Shown here: positions 23,570-35,000 of the stretch, piece by piece | Layout: each line of letters starts with the position of its first letter | How positions within the stretch are numbered: position 1 is the first letter of the stretch | Assembly (NCBI GenBank): GCA_032622095.1 | Contig: CP136066.1 | Location: 62,466,609 to 62,530,608 of the forward strand | Length of the DNA: 64,000 nucleotides | From: Siphonodentalium dalli | Taxonomy: Eukaryota; Mollusca; Scaphopoda; Gadilida; Siphonodentaliidae | Reading direction: 5' to 3' | Notes under the pieces: model-generated | Databases searched by the model: none | What the model was told of the DNA's origin: nothing | What the model saw: only the letters and a program-made list of their open reading frames with translations | Translations under genes and position numbers: made by a program

Positions 23570-23651
23570 GTGTGTTTAAAATGACGTTATTTAAATGTTG
23601 ATACACGTGCAGGGTCGACGCATTCCTGCGAATACTGACCAGCGCGATTTG

Positions 23652-24032
23652 TTAAAGACAAATTGTGGACTTGTTCGGGTGCGTGATATTGATAAGTTAG
23701 TACGCAGGCGCTTATGCGAACCTGGGGAATGTAGAATTCTACTAATATTGCTGAAATTTTCAAAGAAATAGACCATACAACTCCATAGAAAATATCGTCT
23801 GAGCTGCGCTCAATTGTAAATATTTATATCTCGATTCGGGACGCAACTATCGGCGATAAACTAACACAAATTATTTCGCCGCCGAGAGTCATTGCATGTA
23901 ATTAATATACATGTATAAGAATGACGGTGTGTGTTGTCAGTTTGGATTAATTTTCAAAAAAAAAAAATATTTTGAGAAGATTATTCTCCATATCATTTTA
24001 TCACCGTACCGGAGTGTTTCACATCACTTTAA
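23652..24032 (-). mobile_element. TTAA MITE family B, copy 1
   Basis: Runs from TTAAAGACAAATTGTGGACT (23652) to GTTTCACATCACTTTAA (24032), the reverse of copies at 30656, 40558 and 51785. Shared inner blocks are CATAGAAAATATCGTCTGA, CGATTCGGGACGC, TCGGCGATAAACTAAC and TTATTTTGAGAAGATTATTC. Both ends begin TTAAAG but otherwise differ, so the inverted repeat is very short. Confidence 0.9.
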
Positions 24033-24564
24033 CACTGAGGTCTATGTAAATGATTTGGTGTATTGTAACCTAGTGGTGTTCATTCTCGGTGTTTACTCTG
24101 TGTGCATATGTCTCCCCGACAAATGTCACTGACAACCCTATGTTCTAGCTGTAGCAGTTGAAGCGACGTAAAACGTATATACACTTCTATTTTATTATAA
24201 ATTCTATCAATCTTCCAGTTTATTATGTACTTGCATTATTTTCAGAATGCCAAGCATCTGATATGTACCGCAATTTAATTACATGTTAAAGCCACATGGT
24301 GGTTTGCGCTCCAAAATACACCTAATAATATTCGCTTTTGAATTTTTGCCGGTGTCGCAATGCGTTGATAAATACTTTAACTACCTTTCTACGGGCATTA
24401 TATGTCGCACTGAAGTCATACAAACTACAACTTTGTACACGATGTTTGGCTCCCAAACAAACCACAGACATGTGCAAGGCATGGCATAGAAAAGAGCGGT
24501 CCGTGTTTGTCTATTCCTGATATGGTAGAAATAAAGAATGCATGTTTGTTTCACTTTTGTGCGA

Positions 24565-24877
24565 TTGATTGATTGATTGATTGGGGTTTATTGTCGCTTT
24601 AGCAACTAAGGCCATATCACGACATTGCCAGTTTTAGTGGTGGAGGAAATCCGCACACTTGCGACTAATCTAACAGTGATGTCAATGGCTGATAGACTCG
24701 TCAACCATGTGCGGCAAACCACCGGCCATCGGCGAGTAACTGGCAACTCCACCAGATAACGATTTCGAGTTACAAAGTCCACGATGGAAACATGTGGATT
24801 TGAACCCTTATCGCCAGCGCTGGAGGGCGAAACGGCTTGGAGTGGTACCCCTAACCGATTGAGCCACCGAGGCCCCG
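24565..24877 (-). mobile_element. tRNA-derived SINE with (ATTG)n tail and 13-bp TSD
   Basis: On the minus strand it starts GGGGCCTCGGTGGCTCAATC, with an A box TGGCTCAATCGG (24855-24866) and a B box GGGTTCAAATCC (24796-24807). The body contains CAGTTACTCGCCGATGGCCG and GGATTTCCTCCACCACTAAA. The tail contains ATATGGCCTTAGTTGCTAAA and GCGACAATAAACCCC, followed by ATTG-type repeats. The 13-bp target duplication CACTTTTGTGCGA lies at 24552-24564 and 24878-24890. The tail resembles SINEs I recall from molluscs; the tetranucleotide tail suggests RTE-type LINE mobilisation, which is inference. Confidence 0.93.
24796..24866 (-). promoter_or_regulatory. Internal pol III promoter of the SINE (A and B boxes)
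   Basis: The A box TGGCTCAATCGG (24855-24866) and B box GGGTTCAAATCC (24796-24807) match tRNA-type internal promoters in sequence and spacing. Activity of this copy is unknown. Confidence 0.7.
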
Positions 24878-25010
24878 CACTTTTGTGCGAACAATTTAAA
24901 GCAGCTGGCAAATGGCAGTGGCAATAAAACGTATTTTTCAGAGCATATGAAGCCGGTACATGTATATCATTATTTCGTTTATTTTCAACCTATCGTATAC
25001 CTCCGAAAAA

Positions 25011-25514
25011 CCAAACGTGGACATATGCAGTTGCCTAGACAGAATATTTCAAACCAAATTACCACAATTTATTGTCCATGAGTACATGTATAGTAATACT
25101 GCATCCTTGTTATACCCCATGATGCCATATCGGATTGACCTTGTCGGTTTGTCTGTCAAGCCGTCCGTACATATATCTCGCACATGGATTATCCATTCTG
25201 AGTGAAATTTTGTATGGAGGTTAGCCATCATGACTACTTTCAAAAGATTCACAAAGAGCGTTGTTCGCGTTTTACATTCTAAAGTTTTTTTTTTATCTCG
25301 AAATCATGATCTGAATGTAATTTTGTATAAAGGTTCGCCATCATGACTACTTTCAAAGGACTGCACATTGATGTTGTGTGCGGTTTTTGCTTCTTCCTTG
25401 CTGTGATTGCTATCTGCTGTTATGGCATTGATGAGGTCCCGTCTCGTGGGAGGCCCTTACGAGATGACGCGATATCATACGCCATAAATAGGACGAGCCA
25501 TCCGATGTATTCCC
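25011..25514. repeat. Short duplicated block and flanks
   Basis: GTTAGCCATCATGACTACTTTCAAA-type sequence occurs at about 25220-25246 and again near 25332-25357, after a related TTTTGTATRRAGGTT. I recall such blocks from dispersed repeats in mollusc genomes but cannot name the family. Confidence 0.5.
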
Positions 25515-25851
25515 AGCATCACAGTAAACGACATTACCGTAATGAACCATCGGGTGTTCCCCCAGCTCTGGAGCTATATGTATGATATAGATAGGAATGC
25601 ATGCACTTGCTATCCTGTTCTATTTCGTGGCAGCCATATCAGTTGTGGGCACAGGGGCTGCTCTAAAACGTCACTTAGCATCATCAGCATCACAGTAAAC
25701 GACATTACCGTAATGAGCCATCGGGTGTTCCCGCATCCCTGGAGCTAGATGAATGATATCGATAGGAATGCCATGCACTTGCTATCGTCGTGATCTCGTC
25801 CATGGTAGCCATATCAGTTGGATGCACAGGGGGCTGCTCTAAAACGTCAAC
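25515..25851 (+). repeat. Tandem duplication, about 174-bp period
   Basis: Two copies (25515-25676 and 25689-25851) share GCATCACAGTAAACGACATT, CGGGTGTTCCC, GATAGGAATGC and GGGGCTGCTCTAAAACGTCA. Few differences, so the duplication is fairly recent. It overlaps the end of an 80-codon frame starting at 25343 that I do not accept as a gene. Confidence 0.85.
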
Positions 25852-26241
25852 AGCAATACAAGCAATAAAAGTAAAGGAATTGGGGGAAAAAATGATTGTA
25901 TGTGCCACTTTAAAAAAAAGAAGAAAAAAAGGGCATCTGAATGGTTTAATTGGAAGTCGATATTTGGCCTACAAAACCTATCATTGATGGGGCCATTGAT
26001 ATTGATAGAAAACGTACATGTGATGGTTTTATGGTGCCAAAGAGGACATGTCATCTTTAAACTTGACAAAATAGACTACATTTAACGTTCCGCTTCCCCC
26101 AACCAACGTATCCAGTTTCGAGACGATGGAATACATATTTGCTTCTTATTGTATAATATATACACACACCAGCTGTCACAATATTGTACCGCAATATTTG
26201 GCTAACATAGATATTAAAATAGTTAATTTTGTCGCGCTTAA

Positions 26242-27509
26242 TATTGGGACATTCAGCTCGGATTTTCGCCACACCTTGTCAGTTTGTTGGAGAACATCCA
26301 TTCGGATGTGACTAGCAAAGTACTATATGACGGCCGCATGTCGCAAAGTTTCAAAATACTGCAATCTACTCGACAAGGTGGCGTTCTGTCACCTCTCTGC
26401 TATCTCGTCTTCATAGACGACCTACTTAACGAACTAGCAACTTCTCCATACGCACTAAGAATCTGCAATATCCCATATGGCGCTCCTACTACTGCCGACG
26501 ACATCGCCCTTCCGTCGCTATCGAAATCCGGTCTCGACTCCTTGTTGAACATATGTGTGAAATATAGCAGGCGGTGGCGATTCGAATTCTCCTCCACGAA
26601 GAGCAAAATTGTTGTATTCAACGAGAATAAAAACTCATATGACCGCTCGGGAAGGATATGGAGGTTGGGCAATCAAACTATTCAGGAAGTTACAGAATGT
26701 GCCCATCTTGGTTTAATTCAGGACAAGTTTGCGAAGCAGGTCAATTCCGCCTCTTCTGTGTCGACAAAATGAAGAATAACTTTTTCAATATCATGGGTAA
26801 CAAACTTATGAAATCCACTACACCCATCACCATGACAAATGTCCTCAAAACTGTTGTTCTACCGAGAGCTCTCTACGGTGTCGAGGTGGTTCCTTTTGAT
26901 CAAAGTTCCGCCATCACCATTATGAACAAAGCCGCCAGAACATGTCTCAAATACGCACAATCCCTCCCAAAACGAGCGTCAACTAGGCTATCGCTAGGTC
27001 TTCTTGGATTTCTACCAATTGAATATCAACTGCATATCAAAAAAGTTTGCTTCCATCTACCGTTCGGCCATCAATTACCATTACGACTGTTTCTCCTGAA
27101 AGCACACCTGTACAGACTATACAATCGCTCCAGTGGTTTTGTACAGGAAATGTTCTCCATATTATCCAAATACGATCTTTTGAACTATTTGAACGACTAC
27201 CTGGACATTGGGGTCTTCCCAAAACTGTCAACGTGGATAACTCTTGTGAAGGCAGCTGTCGGGGGAACGTTCATTTCCTCGTGGCAGACCAAAGTTTCGT
27301 CCGATCCATCCTTGCGAATTCTGTGGAAAGTTCACCCTAATCCCCTATCAAACTGGGCAGTCTGGAAACTTCTGGAAAATTCCCCACTAATAATTCGTTG
27401 GAAAATCAAACTACGAGAACACTTCCAACCTATTATTGGTTTGAAATCTCCAAGTACTGTTGTGTCAGGTAAGACATTTCCAACTATTGAACATTTCGAC
27501 CAAAGTTGA
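26242..27509 (+). pseudogene. Non-LTR retrotransposon reverse transcriptase, truncated and frameshifted
   Basis: Conceptual translation begins mid-domain (YWDIQLGFSPHL) and continues through the RT motif QGGVLSPLCYLVFIDDLL, residues 31-48 counted from 26284. The catalytic core is A-D-D-I-A-L (Asp codons at 26497-26502), then KYSRRWRFEFSSTKSKIVVF and TIQEVTECAHLG. The frame is lost between about 26715 and 26760 and resumes one frame over at KMKNNFFNIMGNKL, running to 27509. The C-terminal part (NPLSNWAVWKLL, SPLIIRWKIKLREHF) matches what I recall of LINE-encoded proteins in molluscs and lancelets. The N-terminal half of RT and any endonuclease are missing, as in 5'-truncated LINE copies. The final codons run into GTGTCAGGTAAGACATTTCC, a sequence also found near 13690, so the 3' end is probably replaced. 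Confidence 0.88.
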
Positions 27510-28096
27510 GGGGGTGGGACACCCCTGTCGGATACGTGCTGGAAGGCAAAACTTTCTTCTTGAAATCCTGTATTCTTCGCTAATTGGACGTTTTTGAAAA
27601 AATGTTACTGACTCCAGATATTGCGTGTCAGTATATATTTGTATTCCTTATTATTTCCCCGAATGTCAGGTCTTATTTAGTATTCTTTTAATTGTGATTC
27701 AGCTCGCGAGGCTATGGTTGGTGTCATGAAACAATGCGATATATCACACCCGTGTGGTCGTTGAGTGTTATACAATCAAGTATCTCAGCACACGATCTGT
27801 GCTCCTGTCTCGATCGATACACCATTTCTTCGAGGCCGTTAACGTTAGGTGATGATCTGGCCTGTGACAGTTTTAATTTCAAACGCCGTTTCACTTTGCG
27901 GGCGCGATTGAGGCACGATAGGTCGTTAGTCAGTTCTATAACTCCCAGTCTGGGTCGAGACAGTCGTTCACGAATGATGTGATTACTTAATTACGAAGAA
28001 AGGTGTCCAAAACCTTGTTAGCATGGATTTTACGCTCTGAAGCTTTGTGTGTCTGCGGATAAATACATAGCATGGACATAAGTTCTGAGTACTCCC
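27510..28096. other. Unassigned sequence after the LINE relic
   Basis: An 82-codon plus-strand frame (27734-27982) shows no known domain. No transposon ends seen. Confidence 0.4.
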
Positions 28097-28473
28097 TTAA
28101 AGTGATGTGAAACACCCCGGTACGGTGCGTGAAACTGCTAAGTTAGTAATCCGGCGCTATGCCAACTGAAGGAATGTAACATTCTACTAACATTGCCGAG
28201 CATTTGAAGCAAATCTACCATCCCACTCCAAAGAAAATATCGTTAGGACAACGCTAAATTGTAAACATTTACTACTTGATTCGGGACGCATCTATCGGCG
28301 ATAAACTAACGAACACGATTTCGCCAACGAGAGTCACTGCATTTAATTAATACATAATAATGACTGTGTTTGTTGTCTATTTGGATGTAATAGTTCTTAA
28401 AATTACTACATTGAACAAGATTATTCTCAATTTCTATTTTATCACCATACCGGGGTGTTTCACATCACTTTAA
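28097..28473 (-). mobile_element. TTAA MITE family B, copy 2, with long inverted ends
   Basis: The inner sequence matches family B in reverse orientation (GGGACGCATCTATCGGCGAT, TTGAACAAGATTATTCTC). Here both ends carry the same terminus: TTAAAGTGATGTGAAACACC with CCGGTACGGTG, mirrored by GGTGTTTCACATCACTTTAA, about 31 bp. In the other copies the second end is TTAAAGACATATTATGTACT. One end seems to have been replaced by the other. Confidence 0.9.
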
Positions 28474-28717
28474 TATATGTGTTAACCTGTCCAGACCTTG
28501 TAATTGCAAGAGTTCCCTACATTGAATGGTATTGAGTGATGATCAATATTTTAAACTTTCCCAAGAAATTAAAAAGAGACTTGCCAAAACTTTTTTCCAA
28601 ATGAATTTATGTTTTGTCAAATGTGAATTATTTTGTTGCATATGGCAAACGTCAGCGCGAACCCTGAACGTTTGTGACACCATGGGGGCAAGTCTGAGTT
28701 TAATGTGCCTGTCATTT

Positions 28718-28810
28718 GCAGAATGAGGTCCCCAAAGGGTGAATTTAGCGATTCTATCCCGCATAGCGGGCTAGCACCACCAAATTCACCTTCTGGGGAC
28801 CTCATTCTGC
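28718..28810. repeat. 93-bp palindrome, copy 1
   Basis: Starts GCAGAATGAGGTCCCCAAAG and ends with the reverse complement GGGGACCTCATTCTGC, with inner arms GGTGAATTTAG and CTAAATTC-type around CCCGCATAGCGGG. All four copies in the window are exactly 93 bp. Confidence 0.93.
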
Positions 28811-29304
28811 ATGGCCTCATCTGCTATGGGAGACGTAGATTCAGATTGAAGTTCCCAAATGGTGAATATTGTGATTTAAACCACATTTTAATGACGATTT
28901 CAATCCCAAATCTCCGGATCACTATTTAAAGTGGCAACTGAATTTGCGTACAAATCTTTATTTGTCTGACAGATACAAATTTGTATTGACTTTTAGTTAA
29001 ATATATCATACATTGTAATATCATTGACAAATTTCTAAGTAAAATTATAGCCAAAATTTTTAATTTCGTCTTGTTTTTCTTTAAATACTGTGGTTTAACA
29101 CCGATATTCCCCTTGCTGTCGGGCATTCGTCCAAATAATTACATCGTTTTCGCCTCGGTGAATTATTTTTCCGAATACACGACAGCTCGGGGAACATCCA
29201 TTGGGAACCTCGATTATGCAATGTGCCGTCTGCCAATTTGGGGAAATAGAGAAACTAAACTAAAAATAAATAGAAAGAAACTGTCCAGAAACAATGAGGC
29301 CTTA

Positions 29305-29397
29305 GCAGAATGAGGTCCACAGATGGTGAATTTAGTAATGCTAGCCAACTATGCGGGATGGCATCACTAAATTCACCCTCTGGGAAACTCATTCTGC
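29305..29397. repeat. 93-bp palindrome, copy 2
   Basis: Starts GCAGAATGAGGTCCACAGAT and ends CTCATTCTGC. Its centre AACTATGCGGGATGG is more diverged than in the other copies. Confidence 0.93.
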
Positions 29398-29430
29398 AAT
29401 GACAGGCACATTAAACTCAGACTTGCATGG

Positions 29431-30205
29431 GGGAGTATATATAACTAATATTCAGACTTTTCATAATTACTGTAACTTGGGAAATTATGTCTGGTATAGT
29501 TGTGGCGATTGAGACACCATCTCAAATGTCGCGTCGTCCCTTGATAAATTAATAGACCATGTTGTGTGCGATCAGAGCGTATCACACCACTCCGTTATTC
29601 AATTGAGTGGCGCGGGCCACAGTGAAAACATATTACTACGATAAATAGGTTTGAAAAGAACATATTGCTCAAATCGTGCCATATATTGGACTTATATTAT
29701 TATTACGTTTGGAAGCACGTTCATATTGAACATATTTCGACCTCCAACAGGCTGGGAGATCAGATAACAAAAGTAACTTAATTTGGAAGTTCGATCTTGG
29801 GGAGGTATATGCTAATATATACGATTGATCAAAGAGCAGGCGTACTCTCTGGAGTATGTTCATGAAGTATCCGACAGCTTTCTATACGAAGAGGCTCAGG
29901 GGAACAACTTGTATGCGTGATATCGTTTGTTCCTTAAATGTGTTACGGTATATTTGCGTCCGCATTCGTGAGCGTTCTCCAACGACGTATTACACACAGG
30001 GACGTGCCATCGGGGTTTAGGGCGTGTCTCATGACCCAAACTTTGGTATACAAAGTTTAAATTTTACACCACATATAAGTTGAAATTGTTCTCAATAATT
30101 ATTTTTAAATAAATTAGTGGGGGGGAATTTGTTGTATTTTATACGTTTGGTCAAATTTTGTATCTGAAATGGCCATCAGTCTGATATTTTCCAAACTCAT
30201 GGGTC
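29431..30205. other. Mostly unassigned, with an E-family fragment
   Basis: GAGTGGCGCGGGCCACAGTG with AAAACATATTA near 29605-29635 is an E left-arm piece. No gene seen in the rest. Confidence 0.45.
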
Positions 30206-30659
30206 TTAACCCTTTACCCAACAAAACGGCCAAAAACGCCCAAATAAAGCTTCAACAGCCTAAAATATCCTGTGCCAATGCATTCTCTTATATATGCGAG
30301 TCGACCATAGGTCGCCTCGCATATATAAGAGAATGCATTGGCCTAACAATTTTTTATCATTTTTTTTAAATAAATGTTTCTTACAATTTTTAGGACATAA
30401 AATAAAAAACATCCATTACCCTGCAGGGAGCCCCACACATATATAGAAGCATATAGAAGAGTGTCGTCTGCTCATGTTTGTCTGGGGCTCTGTATGGGTG
30501 AAATTATAAAATTGTTAAAGAATACAAGACAAAATTATTAAAATTGTAAAAAATTGTTAGGCCAATGCATTCTCTTATATATGCGAGGCGACCTATGGTC
30601 GACTCGCATATATAAGAGAATGCATTGGCACAGGACCGTTCTGTTGGGTAAAGGGTTAA
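30206..30659. mobile_element. TTAA-ended palindrome MITE, locus 5
   Basis: It has the ends of loci 3 and 4 (TTAACCCTTTACCCAACA and TGTTGGGTAAAGGGTTAA). Its inner filling is that of loci 2 and 7: two hairpins, the GGAGCCCCACAC/GTCTGGGGCTC inverted pair and TGCTCATGTTTGTCTGGGGC. It is thus a recombinant of end type and filling. Its right TTAA is also the left TTAA of the next element. Confidence 0.93.
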
Positions 30660-31032
30660 AGTGATGTGAAACACATCGGTACGGTGATCAAATGTAAATG
30701 GAGAATAATCTTGCTTAAAGTAGTTAGTTTTACAAATATTATATCCAAATTGACAACACTCAGAACGTCATTCCTATATATTATTACATGCAGTGACCCA
30801 CAGTAGCGAAATCGTTCTCTTCAGTTTAATCGCCGATATAGTGACATCCAGAATCGAGAAGTAAATATTCACAATTGAGCGTAATTCAGACGATGTTTTC
30901 TATGGAGTCGTAACGTCGATTTTCTTAATTTTTTGGCGATGTTAGTAGATTGCTACATTCCTCCAGTTGGCATAGTGCCTGATTACTAACTTCTTAGTTC
31001 TACGCAACTGAACAAGTCTATAATGTCTTTAA
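30656..31032 (+). mobile_element. TTAA MITE family B, copy 3
   Basis: Starts TTAAAGTGATGTGAAACACA and ends GTCTATAATGTCTTTAA. Its first TTAA (30656-30659) is the last TTAA of locus 5, so one element used the other's target copy. Inner blocks agree with copies 4 and 5. Confidence 0.92.
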
Positions 31033-31162
31033 GATTGCATAATAAAAATATAATATATTGGAGATATTGGAGGTTTGCATGCATATTTCTATGTAGCGGT
31101 GCTGAATTTAACACTCTCATCGTTTTGTTCGTGACTTAGGTTACCCAGGTTCTCGAAATTGT

Positions 31163-31735
31163 CCCCAGATGGGGGAGAATTGTGATAAGGTTACCCCCAG
31201 ATGGGGGAGAATTGTGATAAAGTTACCCAGATGGGGGAGAATTGTGATAAAGTTACCCATATGGGGGAGAATTGTGATAAAGTTACCCAGGTTGGTGGGA
31301 ATTGTGATAAAGTTACCCATATGGGGGAGAATTGTCATAATGTTACCAATATGGGGAGAATTGTGATAAGGTTACCCAGATGGGGGAGAATTGTGATAAG
31401 GTTACCCATATGGGGGAGAATTGTCATAATGTTACCCATATGGGGGAGAATTGTGATAAAGTTACCCAGGTTGGTGGGAATTGTGATAAAGTTATCCATA
31501 TGGGGGAGAATTGTCATAATGTTACCCATATGGGGGAGAATTTTCATAATGTTACCCATATGGGGGAGAATTGTGATAAAGTTACCCATATGGGGGAGAA
31601 TTGTCATAATGTTACCCATATGGGGGAGAATTGTCATAATGTTACCCAGATGGGGAGAATTGTGATAAGGTTACCCAGATGGGGGAGAATTGTGATAAGG
31701 TTACCCAAATGGGGGTGAATTGTGATAAGGTTACC
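31163..31735 (+). repeat. Minisatellite, 30-bp units, about 19 copies
   Basis: The unit is ATGGGGGAGAATTGTGATAA plus AGTTACCCAT. Variants ATTGTCATAATG and GGTTGGTGGG recur in blocks; GTTGGTGGG appears at 31291 and 31470, about six units apart, so there is higher-order structure. Most units are 30 bp, a few 28-29. Open frames of 100-154 codons here on both strands are repeat artefacts. Confidence 0.96.
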
Positions 31736-32020
31736 CAGGTTAAGCAAATATCATAGCATGAACGCGATTTAAAATTGACTGTGGTAAATATTGTTATGTT
31801 TTGGCAAACTTCATCCCTCACTGAGTATAAATTAAGAAATTTTAGTACTGGAGGTGGTCACTCTGATCACAAAAATGAATATTTTGTTGGTATAGATGAA
31901 ATGTTAATAACCGGGCTAGCGTTATCACAATTCCCCGAACCTGCATGGGCTACTTAATGACAATTTCGGGAACATGGGTACTTCATCACAAAACAAGTGA
32001 AAGTGACCAGTTTAGCGTAC
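31736..32020. other. Unique spacer between two arrays
   Basis: About 285 bp separate the 30-bp array from the 27-bp array. No feature recognised. It supplies the start of the long open frame that runs into the second array. Confidence 0.5.
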
Positions 32021-35000
32021 TGGTAGGCTACTGTCTTATCCCGTTCGTTACTAAATACTGTATTATCCCGTTCATTACTAAATACTGTATTATCCCGTTC
32101 GTTACTAAATACTGTATTATCCCGTTCGTTACTAAATACTGTATTATCCCGTTCATTACTAAATACTGTATTATCCCGTTCGTTACTAAATACTGTATTA
32201 TCCCGTTCGTTACTAAATACTATATTATCCCGTTCGTTACTAAATACTGTATTATCCCGTTCGTTACTAAATACAATATTATCCCGTTCGTTACTAAATA
32301 CTGTATTATCCCGTTCGTTACTAAATACTGTATTATCCCGATCATTACTAAATACTGTATTATCCCGTTCGTTACTAAATACTGTATTATCCCGTTCGTT
32401 ACTAAATACTGTATTATCCCGTTCATTACTAAATACAATATTATCCCGTTCGTTACTAAATACTGTATTATCCCGTTCGTTACTAAATACTGTATTATCC
32501 CGTTCGTTACTAAATACTGTATTATCCCGTTCGTTACTAAATATTGTATTATCCCGTTCGTTACTAAATACTGTCTTATCCCGTTCGTTACTAAATACTG
32601 TATTATCCCGTTCGTTACTAAATACTGTATTATCCCGTTCGTTACTAAATACTGTCTTATCCCGTTCGTTACTAAATACTGTATTATCCCGTTCGTTACT
32701 AAATACTGTATTATCCCGTTCGTTACTAAATACTGTATTATCCCGTCCGTTACTAAATACTGTATTATCCCGTTCGTTACTAAATACTGTATTATCCCGT
32801 TCGTTACTAAATACTGTATTATCCCGTTCGTTACTAAATACTGTATTATCCCGTTCGTTACTAAATACTGTATTATCCCGTTCGTTACTAAATACTGTAT
32901 TATCCCGTTCGTTACTAAATACTGTATTATCACGTTCGTTACTAAATACTGTATTATACCGTTCGTTACTAAATACTGTATTATCCCGTTCGTTACTAAA
33001 TACTGTATTAGCCCGTTCGTTAATAAATACTGTCTTATCCCGTTCGTTACTAAATACTGTATTATCCCGTTCGTTACTAAATACTGTATTATCCCGTTCG
33101 TTACTAAATACTGTTGTATCCCGTTCGTTACTAAATACTGTCTTATCCCGTTCGTTACTAAATACTGTCTTATCCCGTTCGTTACTAAATACTGTATTAT
33201 CCCGTTCGTTACTAAATACTGTATTATCCCGTTCGTTACTAAATACTGTATTATCCAGTTCGTTACTAAATACTGTATTACCCCGTTCGTTACTAAATAC
33301 TGTATTATCCCGTTCGTTACTAAATACTGTATTATCCCGTTCGTTACTAAATACTGTATTATCCCGTTCGTTACCATATACTGTATTACCCCGTTGGTTA
33401 CTAAATACTGTATTACCCCGTTCGTTACTAAATACTGTATTATCCCGTTCGTTACTAAATACTGTATTACCCCGTTCGTTACTAAATACTGTATTATCCC
33501 GTTCGTTACTAAATACTGTATTATCCCGTTCGTTGCTAAATACTGTATTATCCCGTTCGTTACTAAATACTGTCTTATCCCGTTCGTTACTAAATACTGT
33601 ATTATCCCGTTCGTTACTAAATACTGTATTATCCCGTTCGTTACTAAATACTGTATTATCCCGTTCGTTACTAAATACTGTATTATCCCGTTCGTTACTA
33701 AATACTGTATTATCCCGTTCGTTACTAAATACTGTATTATCCCGTTCGTTACTAAATACTGTATTATCCCGTTCGTTACTAAATACTGTATTATCACGTT
33801 CGTTACTAAATACTGTATTATACCGTTCGTTACTAAATACTGTATTATCCCGTTCGTTACTAAATACTGTATTATCCCGTTCGTTAATAAATACTGTCTT
33901 ATCCCGTTCGTTACTAAATACTGTATTATCCCGTTCGTTACTAAATACTGTATTATCCCGTTCGTTACTAAATACTGTAGTATCCCGTTCGTTACTAAAT
34001 ACTGTCTTATCCCGTTCGTTACTAAATACTGTCTTATCCCGTTCGTTACTAAATACTGTATTATCCCGTTCGTTACTAAATACTGTATTATCCCGTTCGT
34101 TACTAAATACTGTATTATCCAGTTCGTTACTAAATACTGTATTACCCCGTTCGTTACTAAATACTGTATTATCCCGTTCGTTACTAAATACTGTATTATC
34201 CCGTTCGTTACTAAATACTGTATTACCCCGTTGGTTACTAAATACTGTATTACCCCGTTCGTTACTAAATACTGTATTATCCCGTTCGTTACTAAATACT
34301 GTATTACCCCGTTCGTTACTAAATACTGTATTATCCCGTTCGTTACTAAATACTGTATTATCCCGTTCGTTACTAAATACTGTATTATCCAGTTCGTTAC
34401 TAAATACTGTATTATCCCGTTCGTTACTAAATACTATATTGTCCCGTTCGTTACTAAATACTGTATTATCCCGTTCGTTACTAAATATTGTAATATCCCG
34501 TTCGTTACTAAATACTGTATTATCCCGTTCGTTACTAAATACTGTATTATCCCGTTCGTTACTAAATACTGTATTATCCCGTTCGTTACTAAATACTGTA
34601 TTATCCCGTTCGTTACTAAATACTGTATTATCCCGTTCGTTACTAAATACTGTATTATCCCGTTCGTTACTAAATACTGTATTATCCCGTTCGTTACTAA
34701 ATACTGTATTATCCCGTTCGTTACTAAATACTGTATTATCCCGTTCGTTACTAAATACTGTATTATCCCGTTCGTTACTAAATACTGTATTATCCCGTTC
34801 GTTACTAAATACTGTATTATCACGTTCGTTACTAAATACTGTATTATACCGTTCGTTACTAAATACTGTATTATCCCGTTCGTTACTAAATACTGTATTA
34901 TCCCGTTCGTTAATAAATACTGTCTTATCCCGTTCGTTACTAAATACTGTATTATCCCGTTCGTTACTAAATACTGTATTATCCCGTTCGTTATTAAATA

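Larger units (their letters stand above)
24286..25010 (+). repeat. Dispersed repeat V, copy 2, interrupted by a SINE
   Basis: Starts TTAAAGCCACATGGTGGTTT as in copy 1 (2109) and resumes after the SINE with AAAACGTATTTTTCAGAGCA and TATGAAGCCGGTA. The colinear copy at 2109-2460 serves as the uninterrupted reference. Confidence 0.8.
28680..29430. mobile_element. Composite inverted-repeat element with two 93-bp palindromes
   Basis: Outer arms are GGCAAGTCTGAGTTTAATGT and ...ACATTAAACTCAGACTTGC, with GCCTGTCATT mirrored by AATGACAGGC. Just inside each arm lies a 93-bp palindrome (28718-28810 and 29305-29397). The roughly 490 bp between them is AT-rich with no recognised coding region. It parallels the element at 55037-55312, where the two palindromes are almost adjacent. 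Confidence 0.85.

Noticed and set aside
24796-24866. True tRNA gene
   Set aside because: The A and B boxes are present, but the sequence continues into a SINE body and tail flanked by a target duplication.
25343-25585. 80-codon frame with a hydrophobic segment (VVCGFCFFLAVIAICCYG)
   Set aside because: The start lies in a locally duplicated block and the end in a 174-bp tandem duplication. No family is recognised, and a chance hydrophobic run is likely.
31335-31718. 100-154-codon frames in the 30-bp array (MGENCDKVTHMG repeats)
   Set aside because: Repeat artefacts, open on both strands.
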